Below are positions 6,858 through 13,395 of a stretch of 20,847 nt of DNA, one piece after another. Location of the stretch: assembly GCA_018815145.1 (NCBI GenBank), contig JAHIYL010000286.1:1-20847 (forward strand), in the 5' to 3' direction. How positions within the stretch are numbered: position 1 is the first letter of the stretch; the number at the start of each line of letters is the position of its first letter. This stretch comes from Nanobdellota archaeon. Its GTDB lineage: Archaea; Nanobdellota; Nanobdellia; Woesearchaeales; GW2011-AR15. Position numbers and translations under genes: made by a program. The notes below the pieces were generated by a model. It did no database searches and was not told where the DNA came from. It saw only the letters and a program-made list of their open reading frames with translations.

Positions 6858-7595
6858 ATGATTGTCACTCTTACTGATTTTGGAGATTCACCTTATCTTG
6901 GAGTCATGAGAGGTGTCATCCTGTCAAAGGCTCCAAAAGCAAAGATAATCGACTTATTCAACAAAGTAGATTCCTTCAATGTCAAGGAAGGGGCATGGGT
7001 CCTGGCCACAAACTACAAGTATTTTCCAGAAGGTACGATCTTTCTGTGTGTGGTTGACCCGGGAGTAGGTTCGACCAGGGAATGCATCATTGTCGAGACT
7101 GAGAATTATTTCTTTGTCGGCCCTGACAACGGGCTCATGTTTCCTGCTGCAAATAGCGACAGGATAGACAGGATTGTGAGGATAGAGTACCTGAAGAATA
7201 TCAGGAAGGCTGCGCCAACATTCCATGGAAGGGATATATTTGCAATGACTGCAGCAGAGCTTGAGCGCGGAGTGAATGTCGATGAGATGGGAGAGTTCAT
7301 CCATAAGATGCAGAAGCTTGAGTTCTATAACAAGGACAGGGTGGGAGAGGTTGTGAGGATAGATAAATTCGGAAATATTATCACAACAGTCCCGCACAAG
7401 AAAAAGGATGAGTACACTCTTGAGATAAAGGGCAAGAAAAAAAAGATACAGTTCTATAAGAACTACAGCGATGCGAAAAAAGGAAAGCTGTTTGTGGTTG
7501 ACGGCAGTGCAAAGACACTTGAGATATCCATGAACCAGGACTGTGCAAATGATAAATTGAAACTGAAGATCGGCGACAAAGTGAAATTGAGCTAA
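6858..7595 (+). CDS. S-adenosyl-L-methionine hydrolase (adenosine-forming), DUF62 family
   Basis: This 245-residue cytoplasmic enzyme belongs to the family that hydrolyses SAM to adenosine and methionine (SAM hydroxide adenosyltransferase), related to the fluorinase/chlorinase enzymes. Diagnostic motifs are in order: TDFGDSPYLGVMRG at residues 5-18, VVDPGVGSTR near 65-74, FVGPDNGLMFPA near 86-97 and FHGRDIFAMTAAEL near 122-135. The C-terminal half has the IDKFGNIITT beta segment. The length is normal for the family. It has its own leaderless-type promoter and shares a terminator hairpin with the convergent zinc-ribbon gene. Nothing suggests halogenation; hydrolysis is the usual activity of archaeal members. 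Confidence 0.95.
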   Translation: MIVTLTDFGDSPYLGVMRGVILSKAPKAKIIDLFNKVDSFNVKEGAWVLATNYKYFPEGTIFLCVVDPGVGSTRECIIVETENYFFVGPDNGLMFPAANSDRIDRIVRIEYLKNIRKAAPTFHGRDIFAMTAAELERGVNVDEMGEFIHKMQKLEFYNKDRVGEVVRIDKFGNIITTVPHKKKDEYTLEIKGKKKKIQFYKNYSDAKKGKLFVVDGSAKTLEISMNQDCANDKLKLKIGDKVKLS

Positions 7596-7598
7596 AAC

Positions 7599-7622
7599 AA
7601 AAAAGAATAGTATTCTGTTTTT
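7599..7622. terminator. Bidirectional terminator between convergent genes
   Basis: A six-base A run, the hairpin AGAAT-AGT-ATTCT (7604-7616) and a five-base T run (7618-7622) fill the gap between the two stop codons. Read on either strand it is a short hairpin followed by U's, so it can end both transcripts. Confidence 0.55.
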
Positions 7623-8252
7623 CTATATCTGTGATCCGCAGACAGAGCAGAACCTGTGTCCGGGTCCTATCTTTGCACCGCAGCCGGGGCAGAATCTCTT
7701 GACTTGTTGCTGATGTAGGGCATGCTGCTGCGGTTGATGAGCAGGAGCCTGCCTATGCTGCATCTGAGGATGCGCTGCTCTTAGCTGTGGCTGGGTTTGG
7801 ACAGGCCTTTGTTGATGCTGCTGACCCGGCTGATGTGTTCCTGAATGCATTGGAGCATGTGTATCACTTAAAGACCTTCCCATTGGTCCGTTGGATATTG
7901 GCTGATCTGACCTATTCGCTGGCTGCATCTGTCCGGGAAGCTGCTGTGCTGGTATCATCTCATCATCCAATCCATCCTGATTGCCGCGCCTGTTCTTTAT
8001 CTTTTCTGCAAGTTCTTCATCAGTCTTTTTTCTCATCTGCCGTACTTTGATGATGCCAAAGATTATCATACCGACACCCACTGCAAGCATCAATGAAAAA
8101 AAGTATTTGTTGGTCCCCTTCCTGAGGATTGTTATGAGAGATACAACAGAAACCAAGATTCCGACACCGCTCCACACTACACCCGGTATTTCACCCAATG
8201 ATTTCACCTGACTTACTATAAGCTTTATCACTAATGATATTTCTTTGAACAT
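7623..8252 (-). CDS. Two-TM membrane protein with Gln/His/Pro-rich linker and C-terminal zinc ribbon
   Basis: The product has 209 residues. Two membrane helices are visible at about 24-43 (VVWSGVGILVSVVSLITIL) and 49-68 (YFFSLMLAVGVGMIIFGII). A charged stretch follows (70-100), then an 85-residue low-complexity linker rich in Gln, His, Pro and Met (100-185). It ends in a single C-P-G-C...C-S-V-C zinc ribbon (C188, C191, C202, C205). With two helices, both termini should face the same side, and the Arg/Lys-rich segment after helix 2 suggests the cytoplasm. I cannot assign a function. Zinc ribbons of this type often mediate protein contacts, and the His-rich linker could bind metal. It has its own TATA box and lies downstream of the aminotransferase on the same strand. 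Confidence 0.8.
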   Translation of the reverse strand: MFKEISLVIKLIVSQVKSLGEIPGVVWSGVGILVSVVSLITILRKGTNKYFFSLMLAVGVGMIIFGIIKVRQMRKKTDEELAEKIKNRRGNQDGLDDEMIPAQQLPGQMQPANRSDQPISNGPMGRSLSDTHAPMHSGTHQPGQQHQQRPVQTQPQLRAAHPQMQHRQAPAHQPQQHALHQQQVKRFCPGCGAKIGPGHRFCSVCGSQI

Positions 8253-8278
8253 TATATAAATCTTTTTATTGTACAGGA

Positions 8279-8286
8279 TATAAAAA
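8279..8286 (-). promoter_or_regulatory. TATA box of the zinc-ribbon membrane protein gene
   Basis: TTTTATAT on the minus strand is centred about 30 bases before the ATG at 8252, predicting a leaderless transcript. A second, similar element (AAAAAGATTTATATAAT, 8267-8251) abuts the ATG itself and is too close to serve the same start. Confidence 0.5.
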
Positions 8287-8297
8287 TCTTTTGGAAG

Positions 8298-8305
8298 AAA
8301 AAAAA
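8298..8305 (-). terminator. Oligo-U terminator of the aminotransferase gene
   Basis: Eight A's on the plus strand give U8 on the transcript 12 bases past the aminotransferase stop codon. This is the usual archaeal intrinsic terminator, and it separates this gene from the promoter of the next. Confidence 0.55.
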
Positions 8306-8317
8306 TTACTATTGTTG

Positions 8318-10531
8318 TTATGCGTGATATCTTAAGGCATCTACTGCTTTTTGTCCACCATATTTGACAAAATACCTATCTCCTCTATTTTCTTCAGTCG
8401 CCTTCATATGAGAGAATGTTGCATCCATCGCATCATACATGATTTTAACTTCCCTTTGCCTCATATCAGTTGGACCGATGATCCTTACTGAATCACTTCC
8501 GCAAGGTTGCAGAATTAACCCATGCATGAATGCATCTTCAACAAACCTATCTCTTGTAGGCTGATCTCTCATAGTAAATGCCAGCATTGATCCCACTCTT
8601 CGGATTGCATTATCAGCAGTGCCGAAATATGCTGAGTAATTCTCATCACCTTTTAATTGTACAATCTTTGCTTCAATATCACTGCCGATGGTTTCAGCAT
8701 GTCCAAATAAGGTCTCCTCTCCTAAGTATGGATCAAACAATTTTTTGAGTTCAGCGTCTTTTTGCTCTTTGCTGTTCATAATCTTCATCATATACCCCTG
8801 GGCAAGGCTTCGCCACAGTCTGTTTGTGTCTCCTCCGGACCAGGTGCATGAGAGAGCACCATCTGGAATCTCTTTTCCTATTTTTTCATCGACATACAAA
8901 GCTCCAACCTGTTGGGCTTTTGCGCATGCAATGATATCTGGATTCAGATGCTCTCGTATTGTTTTACCCTCTTTATCAAATACCCAGTTTGACATAGCAG
9001 CCATTTTTCCTGTCCTGCCTAGACCAGCCTGAACCTCATCAGAGATGAATTTGATACCATACTTGTCCTTATATTTTCCCAAAAAATTATTCAGATTTCC
9101 TAGCCAGTCAGCACCAGGTATCACATATCCTCCTTCGCCCTGGATCGGTTCCATCAAAACTCCAGCGAGAAGTTCGATTGGAATCTTACTTTTGTCTTTT
9201 CTAATTTTTCTTAAAAGCTTTTTTCTCACCAAGATTTCAAGAGGGATGATATCTTTTTTAGAAAATTTGCCGTATTCTTTAAAATCATCAGGGTTAAGTT
9301 TATATTCTTCAAATCTGGGAAATAGTGTTTCGAATTCAAAGGACGGGTCATTATATGGAACCTGGAGTTCCCAAGTCGGAAAAACAAAACCAGTCTGTTT
9401 GCTTCTATCTGCGCTTGTAGTAGATGCTAGACTTCCAGCAGTCCTTCCATGAAAATCATCAAAAAATGATAATGTGAATAGCGGAAGTGACACATAGGCT
9501 TGCTTAGTTTCTTTTTTCTTAGGTATGTTAAGCCCCAATTGGTCAAATAAGGATTCATATAGGGAAATATGACTCTTTTTTCCTGGTCTTGCAGGCATCA
9601 TCTCATTTTTGAAATAGTCGAAAAGCTTTTGTTCTTTATCTTTAAGCGGCCTTAACCCTTCGGGAACTTCAAGTTCCATCATCTTTTTTTCATTTGGATG
9701 AGTCATCAAAGCATTGAATCTTGTCAATTGCGCTACTTTCTTTGCATTTTCAACTGATTCAGTGCCTCCATTCAATAAGAGACCCATGAAATCTTTGCCG
9801 AGCTCTTCTTTGAATTGTGTTGCATAAAGATTAATCAAAAGACTCTGCAAAGTCGCGAATTTTTCACTACTATTCTCAAAATAAGCAATTGGTCCAGTTG
9901 TAGTGTCACAACCCGCACGAACAGCTTTCTCAACCTTTAATTTATTTTTAAGAAGAAATTCAATCATAGGATGATAATGACCAAATATTCCTTGTGTTGC
10001 AATATCCAAAGAAAGATCTAATCCCATATTTGGAAAACTGGGAATATCTGCATTCAAAATACCTTTATTATAGTCTTCTGGAAGAATACTTGGCATTCTT
10101 AAAGTATTATACATCACAAATGGGCCAGCACCATAGGGGTCTTCAGCAATAAAATGAAGGGGATATGGCATTTGAGTAGTCCTTAAATGCCAATCGTGAT
10201 GATTTTGTCTTGCTTCAACTATTCCTTCTTCAAATATGGTTTTCATATCCACTCTGATATTTAACTTATCCCTGTTAAGAGCCATCCTTGAAGGCTTGCC
10301 AAAAGGAAAGGGAAATGAACTATTTTTTATTGATTCTGCACACTGAAGAGTGAATTCAAAATCACTAACATCAATTACTGCTGGATGTTCAGAAGAGACA
10401 ATTTGTTCAAATAGGAATGGCACTGATGCTTCTTCAGGAGAGAAGCGTCGGATATTGTCTGAAGCAACTCTAAAAGGTTTCCCTTCTGTGTATACCTCAA
10501 CATCTGTCTGAAAAATTTCTTCTATCCCCAT
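8318..10531 (-). CDS. Long class III (lysine 6-aminotransferase-like) PLP-dependent aminotransferase
   Basis: The product has 737 residues, against about 430-470 for usual class III enzymes. Class III landmarks are present: LLNGGTESVENAKKVA (252-267, phosphate-binding region), FHGRTAGSLAST (360-371), GVLMEPIQGEGGY (457-469), ISDEVQAGLGRTG (496-508, PLP-contacting Asp498 and Gln501) and the Schiff-base lysine K538 in IIACAKAQQVGA. The last motif and CTWSGGDTNR (562-571) resemble L-lysine 6-aminotransferase more than ornithine or acetylornithine enzymes. Extra material comprises an N-terminal region of about 120 residues, an insert of about 90 residues at 268-357 before the FHGRT motif, and Lys/Arg-rich stretches at 402-455. 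The substrate is not decided by the sequence. It starts at ATG 10531 behind TGAGGGGGA. It has its own promoter and a palindromic leader. Confidence 0.85.
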   Translation of the reverse strand: MGIEEIFQTDVEVYTEGKPFRVASDNIRRFSPEEASVPFLFEQIVSSEHPAVIDVSDFEFTLQCAESIKNSSFPFPFGKPSRMALNRDKLNIRVDMKTIFEEGIVEARQNHHDWHLRTTQMPYPLHFIAEDPYGAGPFVMYNTLRMPSILPEDYNKGILNADIPSFPNMGLDLSLDIATQGIFGHYHPMIEFLLKNKLKVEKAVRAGCDTTTGPIAYFENSSEKFATLQSLLINLYATQFKEELGKDFMGLLLNGGTESVENAKKVAQLTRFNALMTHPNEKKMMELEVPEGLRPLKDKEQKLFDYFKNEMMPARPGKKSHISLYESLFDQLGLNIPKKKETKQAYVSLPLFTLSFFDDFHGRTAGSLASTTSADRSKQTGFVFPTWELQVPYNDPSFEFETLFPRFEEYKLNPDDFKEYGKFSKKDIIPLEILVRKKLLRKIRKDKSKIPIELLAGVLMEPIQGEGGYVIPGADWLGNLNNFLGKYKDKYGIKFISDEVQAGLGRTGKMAAMSNWVFDKEGKTIREHLNPDIIACAKAQQVGALYVDEKIGKEIPDGALSCTWSGGDTNRLWRSLAQGYMMKIMNSKEQKDAELKKLFDPYLGEETLFGHAETIGSDIEAKIVQLKGDENYSAYFGTADNAIRRVGSMLAFTMRDQPTRDRFVEDAFMHGLILQPCGSDSVRIIGPTDMRQREVKIMYDAMDATFSHMKATEENRGDRYFVKYGGQKAVDALRYHA

Positions 10532-10536
10532 TCTTC

Positions 10537-10580
10537 TTCCCCCTCATATCACCTCAAAGAGGCAATGCAGAGAGGGGGAA
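10537..10580 (-). repeat. Nested inverted repeat at the aminotransferase start region
   Basis: TTCCCCCTC (10537-10545) and GAGGGGGAA (10572-10580) are perfect 9-bp inverted copies. Between them CCTC (10552-10555) and GAGG (10559-10562) form an inner hairpin with a three-base loop. The start-proximal arm is the Shine-Dalgarno block itself. If the whole repeat is transcribed it could hide the ribosome binding site. The nearest TATA box predicts a start near 10565, inside the repeat, so a DNA operator is at least as likely. Confidence 0.6.
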
Positions 10581-10586
10581 CATATC

Positions 10587-10597
10587 TTATATTTAAA
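10587..10597 (-). promoter_or_regulatory. TATA box of the aminotransferase gene
   Basis: TTTAAATATAA on the minus strand (10597-10587) is identical to the element in front of the PRTase-like gene. It predicts a transcript start near 10565 and a leader of about 34 nt. Confidence 0.55.
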
Positions 10598-10619
10598 TGC
10601 TGTGTACTTATTTTTTGCA

Positions 10620-10632
10620 TAAATTTAAATAA
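10620..10632 (+). promoter_or_regulatory. Probable TATA box of apt
   Basis: TAAATTTAAATAA predicts a start near 10653 and a leader of about 40 nt before the ATG at 10694. GGGG at 10681-10684 could be a weak ribosome binding site. The element is almost palindromic, so it could also serve the divergent aminotransferase. Confidence 0.4.
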
Positions 10633-10693
10633 AACAATTTCCTTTCATTAGCTTATTACAATTAGTTTTTCAATTTCAAAGGGGCGAATCAAT

Positions 10694-11215
10694 ATGGATC
10701 TTAAAAGTGCAATAAGGACAATACCGGATTTTCCAAAAAAAGGCATCATGTTCCGTGATGTGACAACACTCATAAAAAACTATCCTGCTTTCAATGAATC
10801 GATTGACAGGATGTATGAACTCATAAAAGACAAGAAGATAGATGCAGTCGCCGGCATAGAGAGCCGCGGTTTTGTCTTTGGAGCTCCTCTGGCTTTGAGG
10901 CTAGGGGTCGGGTTTGTCCTGATCAGAAAAAAGAATAAGCTGCCAGGAGAGACAATATCACAGGAATACCAGCTTGAATACGGCACTGACAAGATTGAAG
11001 TGCACAAAGACGCAATCACCCAAGGCCAGAATGTTCTATTGATTGACGATCTGCTTGCAACAGGCGGGACAATGGGTGCAGCTGCAGAACTTGTGGAAAA
11101 GATGGGCGGGAATATCTCTTCGCTTATGTTCCTGGTTGAACTCCCTGACCTGAAAGGAAGAGATAGACTGACAAGATGGCCTGTGCATTCGCTGGTTGAG
11201 TTTGAAGGGGATTAA
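10694..11215 (+). CDS. apt: Adenine phosphoribosyltransferase
   Basis: This 173-residue enzyme salvages adenine with PRPP to make AMP plus pyrophosphate in the cytoplasm. The family pattern is clear from the N-terminus (IRTIPDFPKKGIMFRDVTTL, residues 7-26). It continues through AVAGIESRGFVFGAPLALRL (51-70) and the adenine-side segment RKKNKLPGETISQEYQLEYG (78-97). The PRPP loop is VLLIDDLLATGGTMGAA (113-129), and residues ELPDLKGRDRL come near the end. The length is typical. It is a stand-alone gene between a divergent aminotransferase and the tRNA pair, with an oligo-T terminator directly after its stop. In the same window, DUF62 SAM hydrolase yields adenosine, so both touch adenine metabolism, though nothing links their expression. 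Confidence 0.95.
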   Translation: MDLKSAIRTIPDFPKKGIMFRDVTTLIKNYPAFNESIDRMYELIKDKKIDAVAGIESRGFVFGAPLALRLGVGFVLIRKKNKLPGETISQEYQLEYGTDKIEVHKDAITQGQNVLLIDDLLATGGTMGAAAELVEKMGGNISSLMFLVELPDLKGRDRLTRWPVHSLVEFEGD

Positions 11216-11242
11216 AATTCTTCTAAATTTTTTTCAAAGAAT
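11216..11242 (+). terminator. Terminator of apt
   Basis: A seven-base T run (11228-11234) starts 13 bases after the apt stop. Inverted ATTCTT (11217-11222) and AAGAAT (11237-11242) flank it. The T run alone would suffice in archaea. Confidence 0.5.
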
Positions 11243-11263
11243 CCTCTCCTAAAAACAGTTAGC

Positions 11264-11273
11264 TTTATAAAGA
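11264..11273 (+). promoter_or_regulatory. Palindromic TATA-like element upstream of the tRNA pair
   Basis: CTTTATAAAG is a good TATA box predicting a start near 11296, about 80 nt before tRNA-Asp. It could give a long pre-tRNA leader. A weaker element, TTTTTAAG at 11336-11343, would give a shorter one of about 15 nt. No open frame of note lies in 11243-11377. Confidence 0.35.
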
Positions 11274-11377
11274 GCGAAAATTTCCACAAAAACCATGTGC
11301 AATATCTTTCTTTTAGACAGGAGAATTTAATCAGTTTTTTAAGTCTTGAAGAAAGAATGCAAAAAATAGAAGCGCTT

Positions 11378-11496
11378 GCCCTGGTGGTGTAGTGGCCTAT
11401 CATAGAGCCCTGTCACGGCTCTGACCCGGGTTCGAAGTTTCGCGAGGCACGAGCGAAGACTCGTGTGCTCCGAACACGAAAGTCCCGGCTAGGGCG
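11378..11496 (+). tRNA. tRNA-Asp (anticodon GTC) with a 46-nt intron in the T-loop
   Basis: Acceptor GCCCTGG (11378-11384) pairs with CTAGGGC (11489-11495, one G-T pair), and discriminator G is at 11496. The anticodon stem GAGCC/GGCTC encloses CTGTCAC, with anticodon GTC at 11412-11414. T-stem CCGGG (11426-11430) pairs with CCCGG (11484-11488), but 53 bases lie between instead of 7. Removing 11437-11482 restores the loop TTCGAAT. No CCA is encoded. The whole molecule matches the archaeal tRNA-Asp consensus closely, so I am confident in the identity. Confidence 0.95.
11437..11482 (+). other. tRNA-Asp intron at position 59/60 with canonical BHB splice site
   Basis: The splice site is a textbook bulge-helix-bulge. 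The T-stem forms the outer helix, and TTCG (11431-11434) pairs with CGAA (11477-11480) as the four-base-pair central helix. The bulges AAG (11435-11437) and AGT (11481-11483) are cut after their second base. The intron folds further: TTCG/CGAA, GAG/CTC and CACGAG/CTCGTG with loop CGAAGA. It would be removed by the archaeal tRNA splicing endonuclease. Confidence 0.9.
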
Positions 11497-11506
11497 CTTT
11501 TATTAT

Positions 11507-11621
11507 GGGCCGGTAGCTCAGCTTGGTAGAGCACCTCACTTTTAACAATTGACGGAAAATCCGTGACTTTTTCGTCCGGAAAGTGATGAGGTGGTCGCGA
11601 GTTCGAATCTCGTCCGGCCCA
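11507..11621 (+). tRNA. tRNA-Lys (anticodon TTT) with a 41-nt intron at 37/38
   Basis: Acceptor GGGCCGG (11507-11513) pairs perfectly with CCGGCCC (11614-11620), and discriminator A is at 11621. D-stem is GCTC/GAGC. Anticodon stem CCTCA (11534-11538) pairs with TGAGG (11587-11591). T-arm is GCGAG-TTCGAAT-CTCGT. Anticodon TTT is at 11541-11543. After removal of 11545-11585 the anticodon loop reads CTTTTAA. No CCA is encoded. It lies ten bases after tRNA-Asp and is probably co-transcribed with it. Confidence 0.96.
11545..11585 (+). other. tRNA-Lys intron at the canonical 37/38 position, BHB site
   Basis: CTTT (11539-11542) pairs with AAAG (11580-11583) as the four-base-pair central helix. The bulges TAA (11543-11545) and TGA (11584-11586) are cut after their second base. 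The intron has a 9-bp helix, GACGGAAAA (11551-11559) with TTTTTCGTC (11568-11576), and an 8-nt loop. It is joined to the splice site by an unpaired CAATT/CGG internal loop, so it is a slightly relaxed BHB. Confidence 0.88.
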
Positions 11622-11657
11622 CTAATAATTATTTGATGAATCAACTAAAAATCTGTG

Positions 11658-11912
11658 ATGGTGAATAACCTAATTAAAAAAGAAATCGATGTAACCAAAA
11701 ACTTTCTTGTTCCAAAACATGTTCTGATGAAAAAAAAAGAAATTGATGAACTTCTTGAAAAATTCAGAGCGACAACAAAAGAGCTGCCAAAGATATCTAT
11801 TTCTGATCCGGCAATCAAAAACCTTGGGGCAGCAATTGGAGACATTGTCAGGATTGAGAGGAACAGCCCTACGGCTGGCGAAACACAATATTATAGAAGG
11901 GTCATAAAATGA
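11658..11912 (+). CDS. rpoH: DNA-directed RNA polymerase subunit H
   Basis: This 84-residue homologue of the C-terminal domain of eukaryotic Rpb5 is part of the jaw of the archaeal polymerase. Typical features are the VPKHVLMKKKEIDELLEKF helix region, the SISDPAIKNLGAAIGDIVRIER stretch with the conserved D-P-A and G-D-x-V-x-I, and the Y-Y-R-R-V end. I take the ATG at 11658; a GTG one codon upstream is possible. The gene begins 37 bases after tRNA-Lys, so it either uses a TATA element inside that short gap (TAATAATTATTT, 11623-11634) or is co-transcribed with the tRNAs. Its stop overlaps the next start as ATGA. It is the first gene of the polymerase operon. Confidence 0.95.
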   Translation: MVNNLIKKEIDVTKNFLVPKHVLMKKKEIDELLEKFRATTKELPKISISDPAIKNLGAAIGDIVRIERNSPTAGETQYYRRVIK

Positions 11913-13390
11913 ATAAAAATAATATAATCATAAAAAAGTATTTTGAAGAAAATTCGCTCGTCAATTCAGATATTGAATCTTTCAATATCTTTCTCGAGGA
12001 AGAGATGCAGAAGATAATCGATGAATCAGGGACAATACTTCCTACAATCATCCCACATACAATAGATGAATTCAAGATAAAGTTTGAGAAGGTAACTGTA
12101 GGAAAGCCTGAGATTACTGAAGCAGACGGAAGCAAAAGAGCAATCTTTCCGATTGAAGCAAGATTGAGGAAGATATCTTATTCAGCGCCTATATTTATTG
12201 AAGCAAGTGCACATGTTGACGGCATCCAAAGAGAATCTTTCAAGACACTTATCGGTACAATGCCAATCATGCTAAAGTCAAAGCACTGTCACTTGACAGG
12301 CCTCTCTGAACAGGAACTGATTGTAAAAGGAGAGGATCCATATGATCCCGGCGGATACTTCATAATCAACGGCACAGAGAAAGTACTGATCTCAATAGAG
12401 GATCTTGCACCAAACAACCTATTGGTAGAGAAAAGCCCTAATACAGTGTCAGACTATGCTGGTAAGCTGTTCTCTGAACATGGGAGCTACAAGATCCCTC
12501 ATTCAATCGAAAAGATGAAGGATGATATATTCTATCTTACATTCACCAGAGTGAAAAGAGTACCGGTGATAATCATTATAAAAGCTCTGGGTCTTGTCAA
12601 GGACGAAGAGATAATGAAGGCAATAGATACAGATTCAAAGGATGAAGTATTCATCAATCTTTTTGAGTTTGTCAATGTCAAGACACAGGAGGAGGCACTT
12701 GATTATGTATCAAAGAAAATCGGAATCACTCAGGCAAAAGAGATAAGGATAGAGAGGATGAAAGAGATACTGGTCAAATATCTTATGCCTCATCTCGGGA
12801 CAACTGAAGAAGACGGGATATTCAAGGCACTCAATCTGTGCAAGATGATAAAAAAATACATAGCAGTCTCAAATGGCAATGCAGCAGATGATGATAAGGA
12901 TCACTATATGAATAAAAGGCTTAAGCTTTCCGGGACTCTTCTTGCTGACCTGTTCAGGGTAAATCTTAAGGTCCTTATCGGCGATCTTCTGTACAACTTC
13001 CAGAGAATCGTGAAAAGAGGAAAGTTCCCATCAATAAAGGTAATCATAAGAGATAAGCTGTTGACTCAAAGGATCTATTCAAGTATGGCTACCGGCAACT
13101 GGGTCGGAGGCAGGAAAGGAATATCTCAGAGGATACAGAGGCTGAATAATCTTGAGACACTATCTCATCTTCAGAGAGTTGTCTCTCCATTGTCAACAAG
13201 TCAGGAAAATTTTGAGGCAAGAGCGCTCCATAGCACACATCTTGGAAGGCTTTGCCCTATTGAGACACCTGAAGGTACAAACATAGGTCTTAGGAAAAAT
13301 CTTGCTCTCCTGGCAAATATCACACAGGAAGTAAAAGAAGAAAAGATTGTCAAGACACTGAAAGCGCTGAATGCGAAATTTATAAGGTGA
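11909..13390 (+). CDS. rpoB2: DNA-directed RNA polymerase subunit B'' (N-terminal half of RpoB)
   Basis: The 493-residue product is the N-terminal half of the second-largest polymerase subunit, covering the protrusion, lobe and the start of the fork. Conserved blocks are GTMPIMLKSKHCHL (116-129), PGGYFIINGTEKVL (147-160) and ISIEDLAPNN (161-170). Toward the end come GRLCPIETPEGTNIGLRKNL (446-465) and LALLANI. The split after this block, with the rest in rpoB1, is the known B''/B' arrangement of many euryarchaea and some other archaea. The start overlaps the rpoH stop by four bases (ATGA). The stop codon TGA is itself part of the AGGTGA ribosome binding site of rpoB1, so translation of the two halves is tightly coupled. 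Confidence 0.97.
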   Translation: MNKNNIIIKKYFEENSLVNSDIESFNIFLEEEMQKIIDESGTILPTIIPHTIDEFKIKFEKVTVGKPEITEADGSKRAIFPIEARLRKISYSAPIFIEASAHVDGIQRESFKTLIGTMPIMLKSKHCHLTGLSEQELIVKGEDPYDPGGYFIINGTEKVLISIEDLAPNNLLVEKSPNTVSDYAGKLFSEHGSYKIPHSIEKMKDDIFYLTFTRVKRVPVIIIIKALGLVKDEEIMKAIDTDSKDEVFINLFEFVNVKTQEEALDYVSKKIGITQAKEIRIERMKEILVKYLMPHLGTTEEDGIFKALNLCKMIKKYIAVSNGNAADDDKDHYMNKRLKLSGTLLADLFRVNLKVLIGDLLYNFQRIVKRGKFPSIKVIIRDKLLTQRIYSSMATGNWVGGRKGISQRIQRLNNLETLSHLQRVVSPLSTSQENFEARALHSTHLGRLCPIETPEGTNIGLRKNLALLANITQEVKEEKIVKTLKALNAKFIR

Positions 13391-13395
13391 ACAGA

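Noticed and set aside
13387..13389. GTG start for rpoB1
   Set aside because: It lies inside the AGGTGA ribosome binding site of the ATG at 13396.
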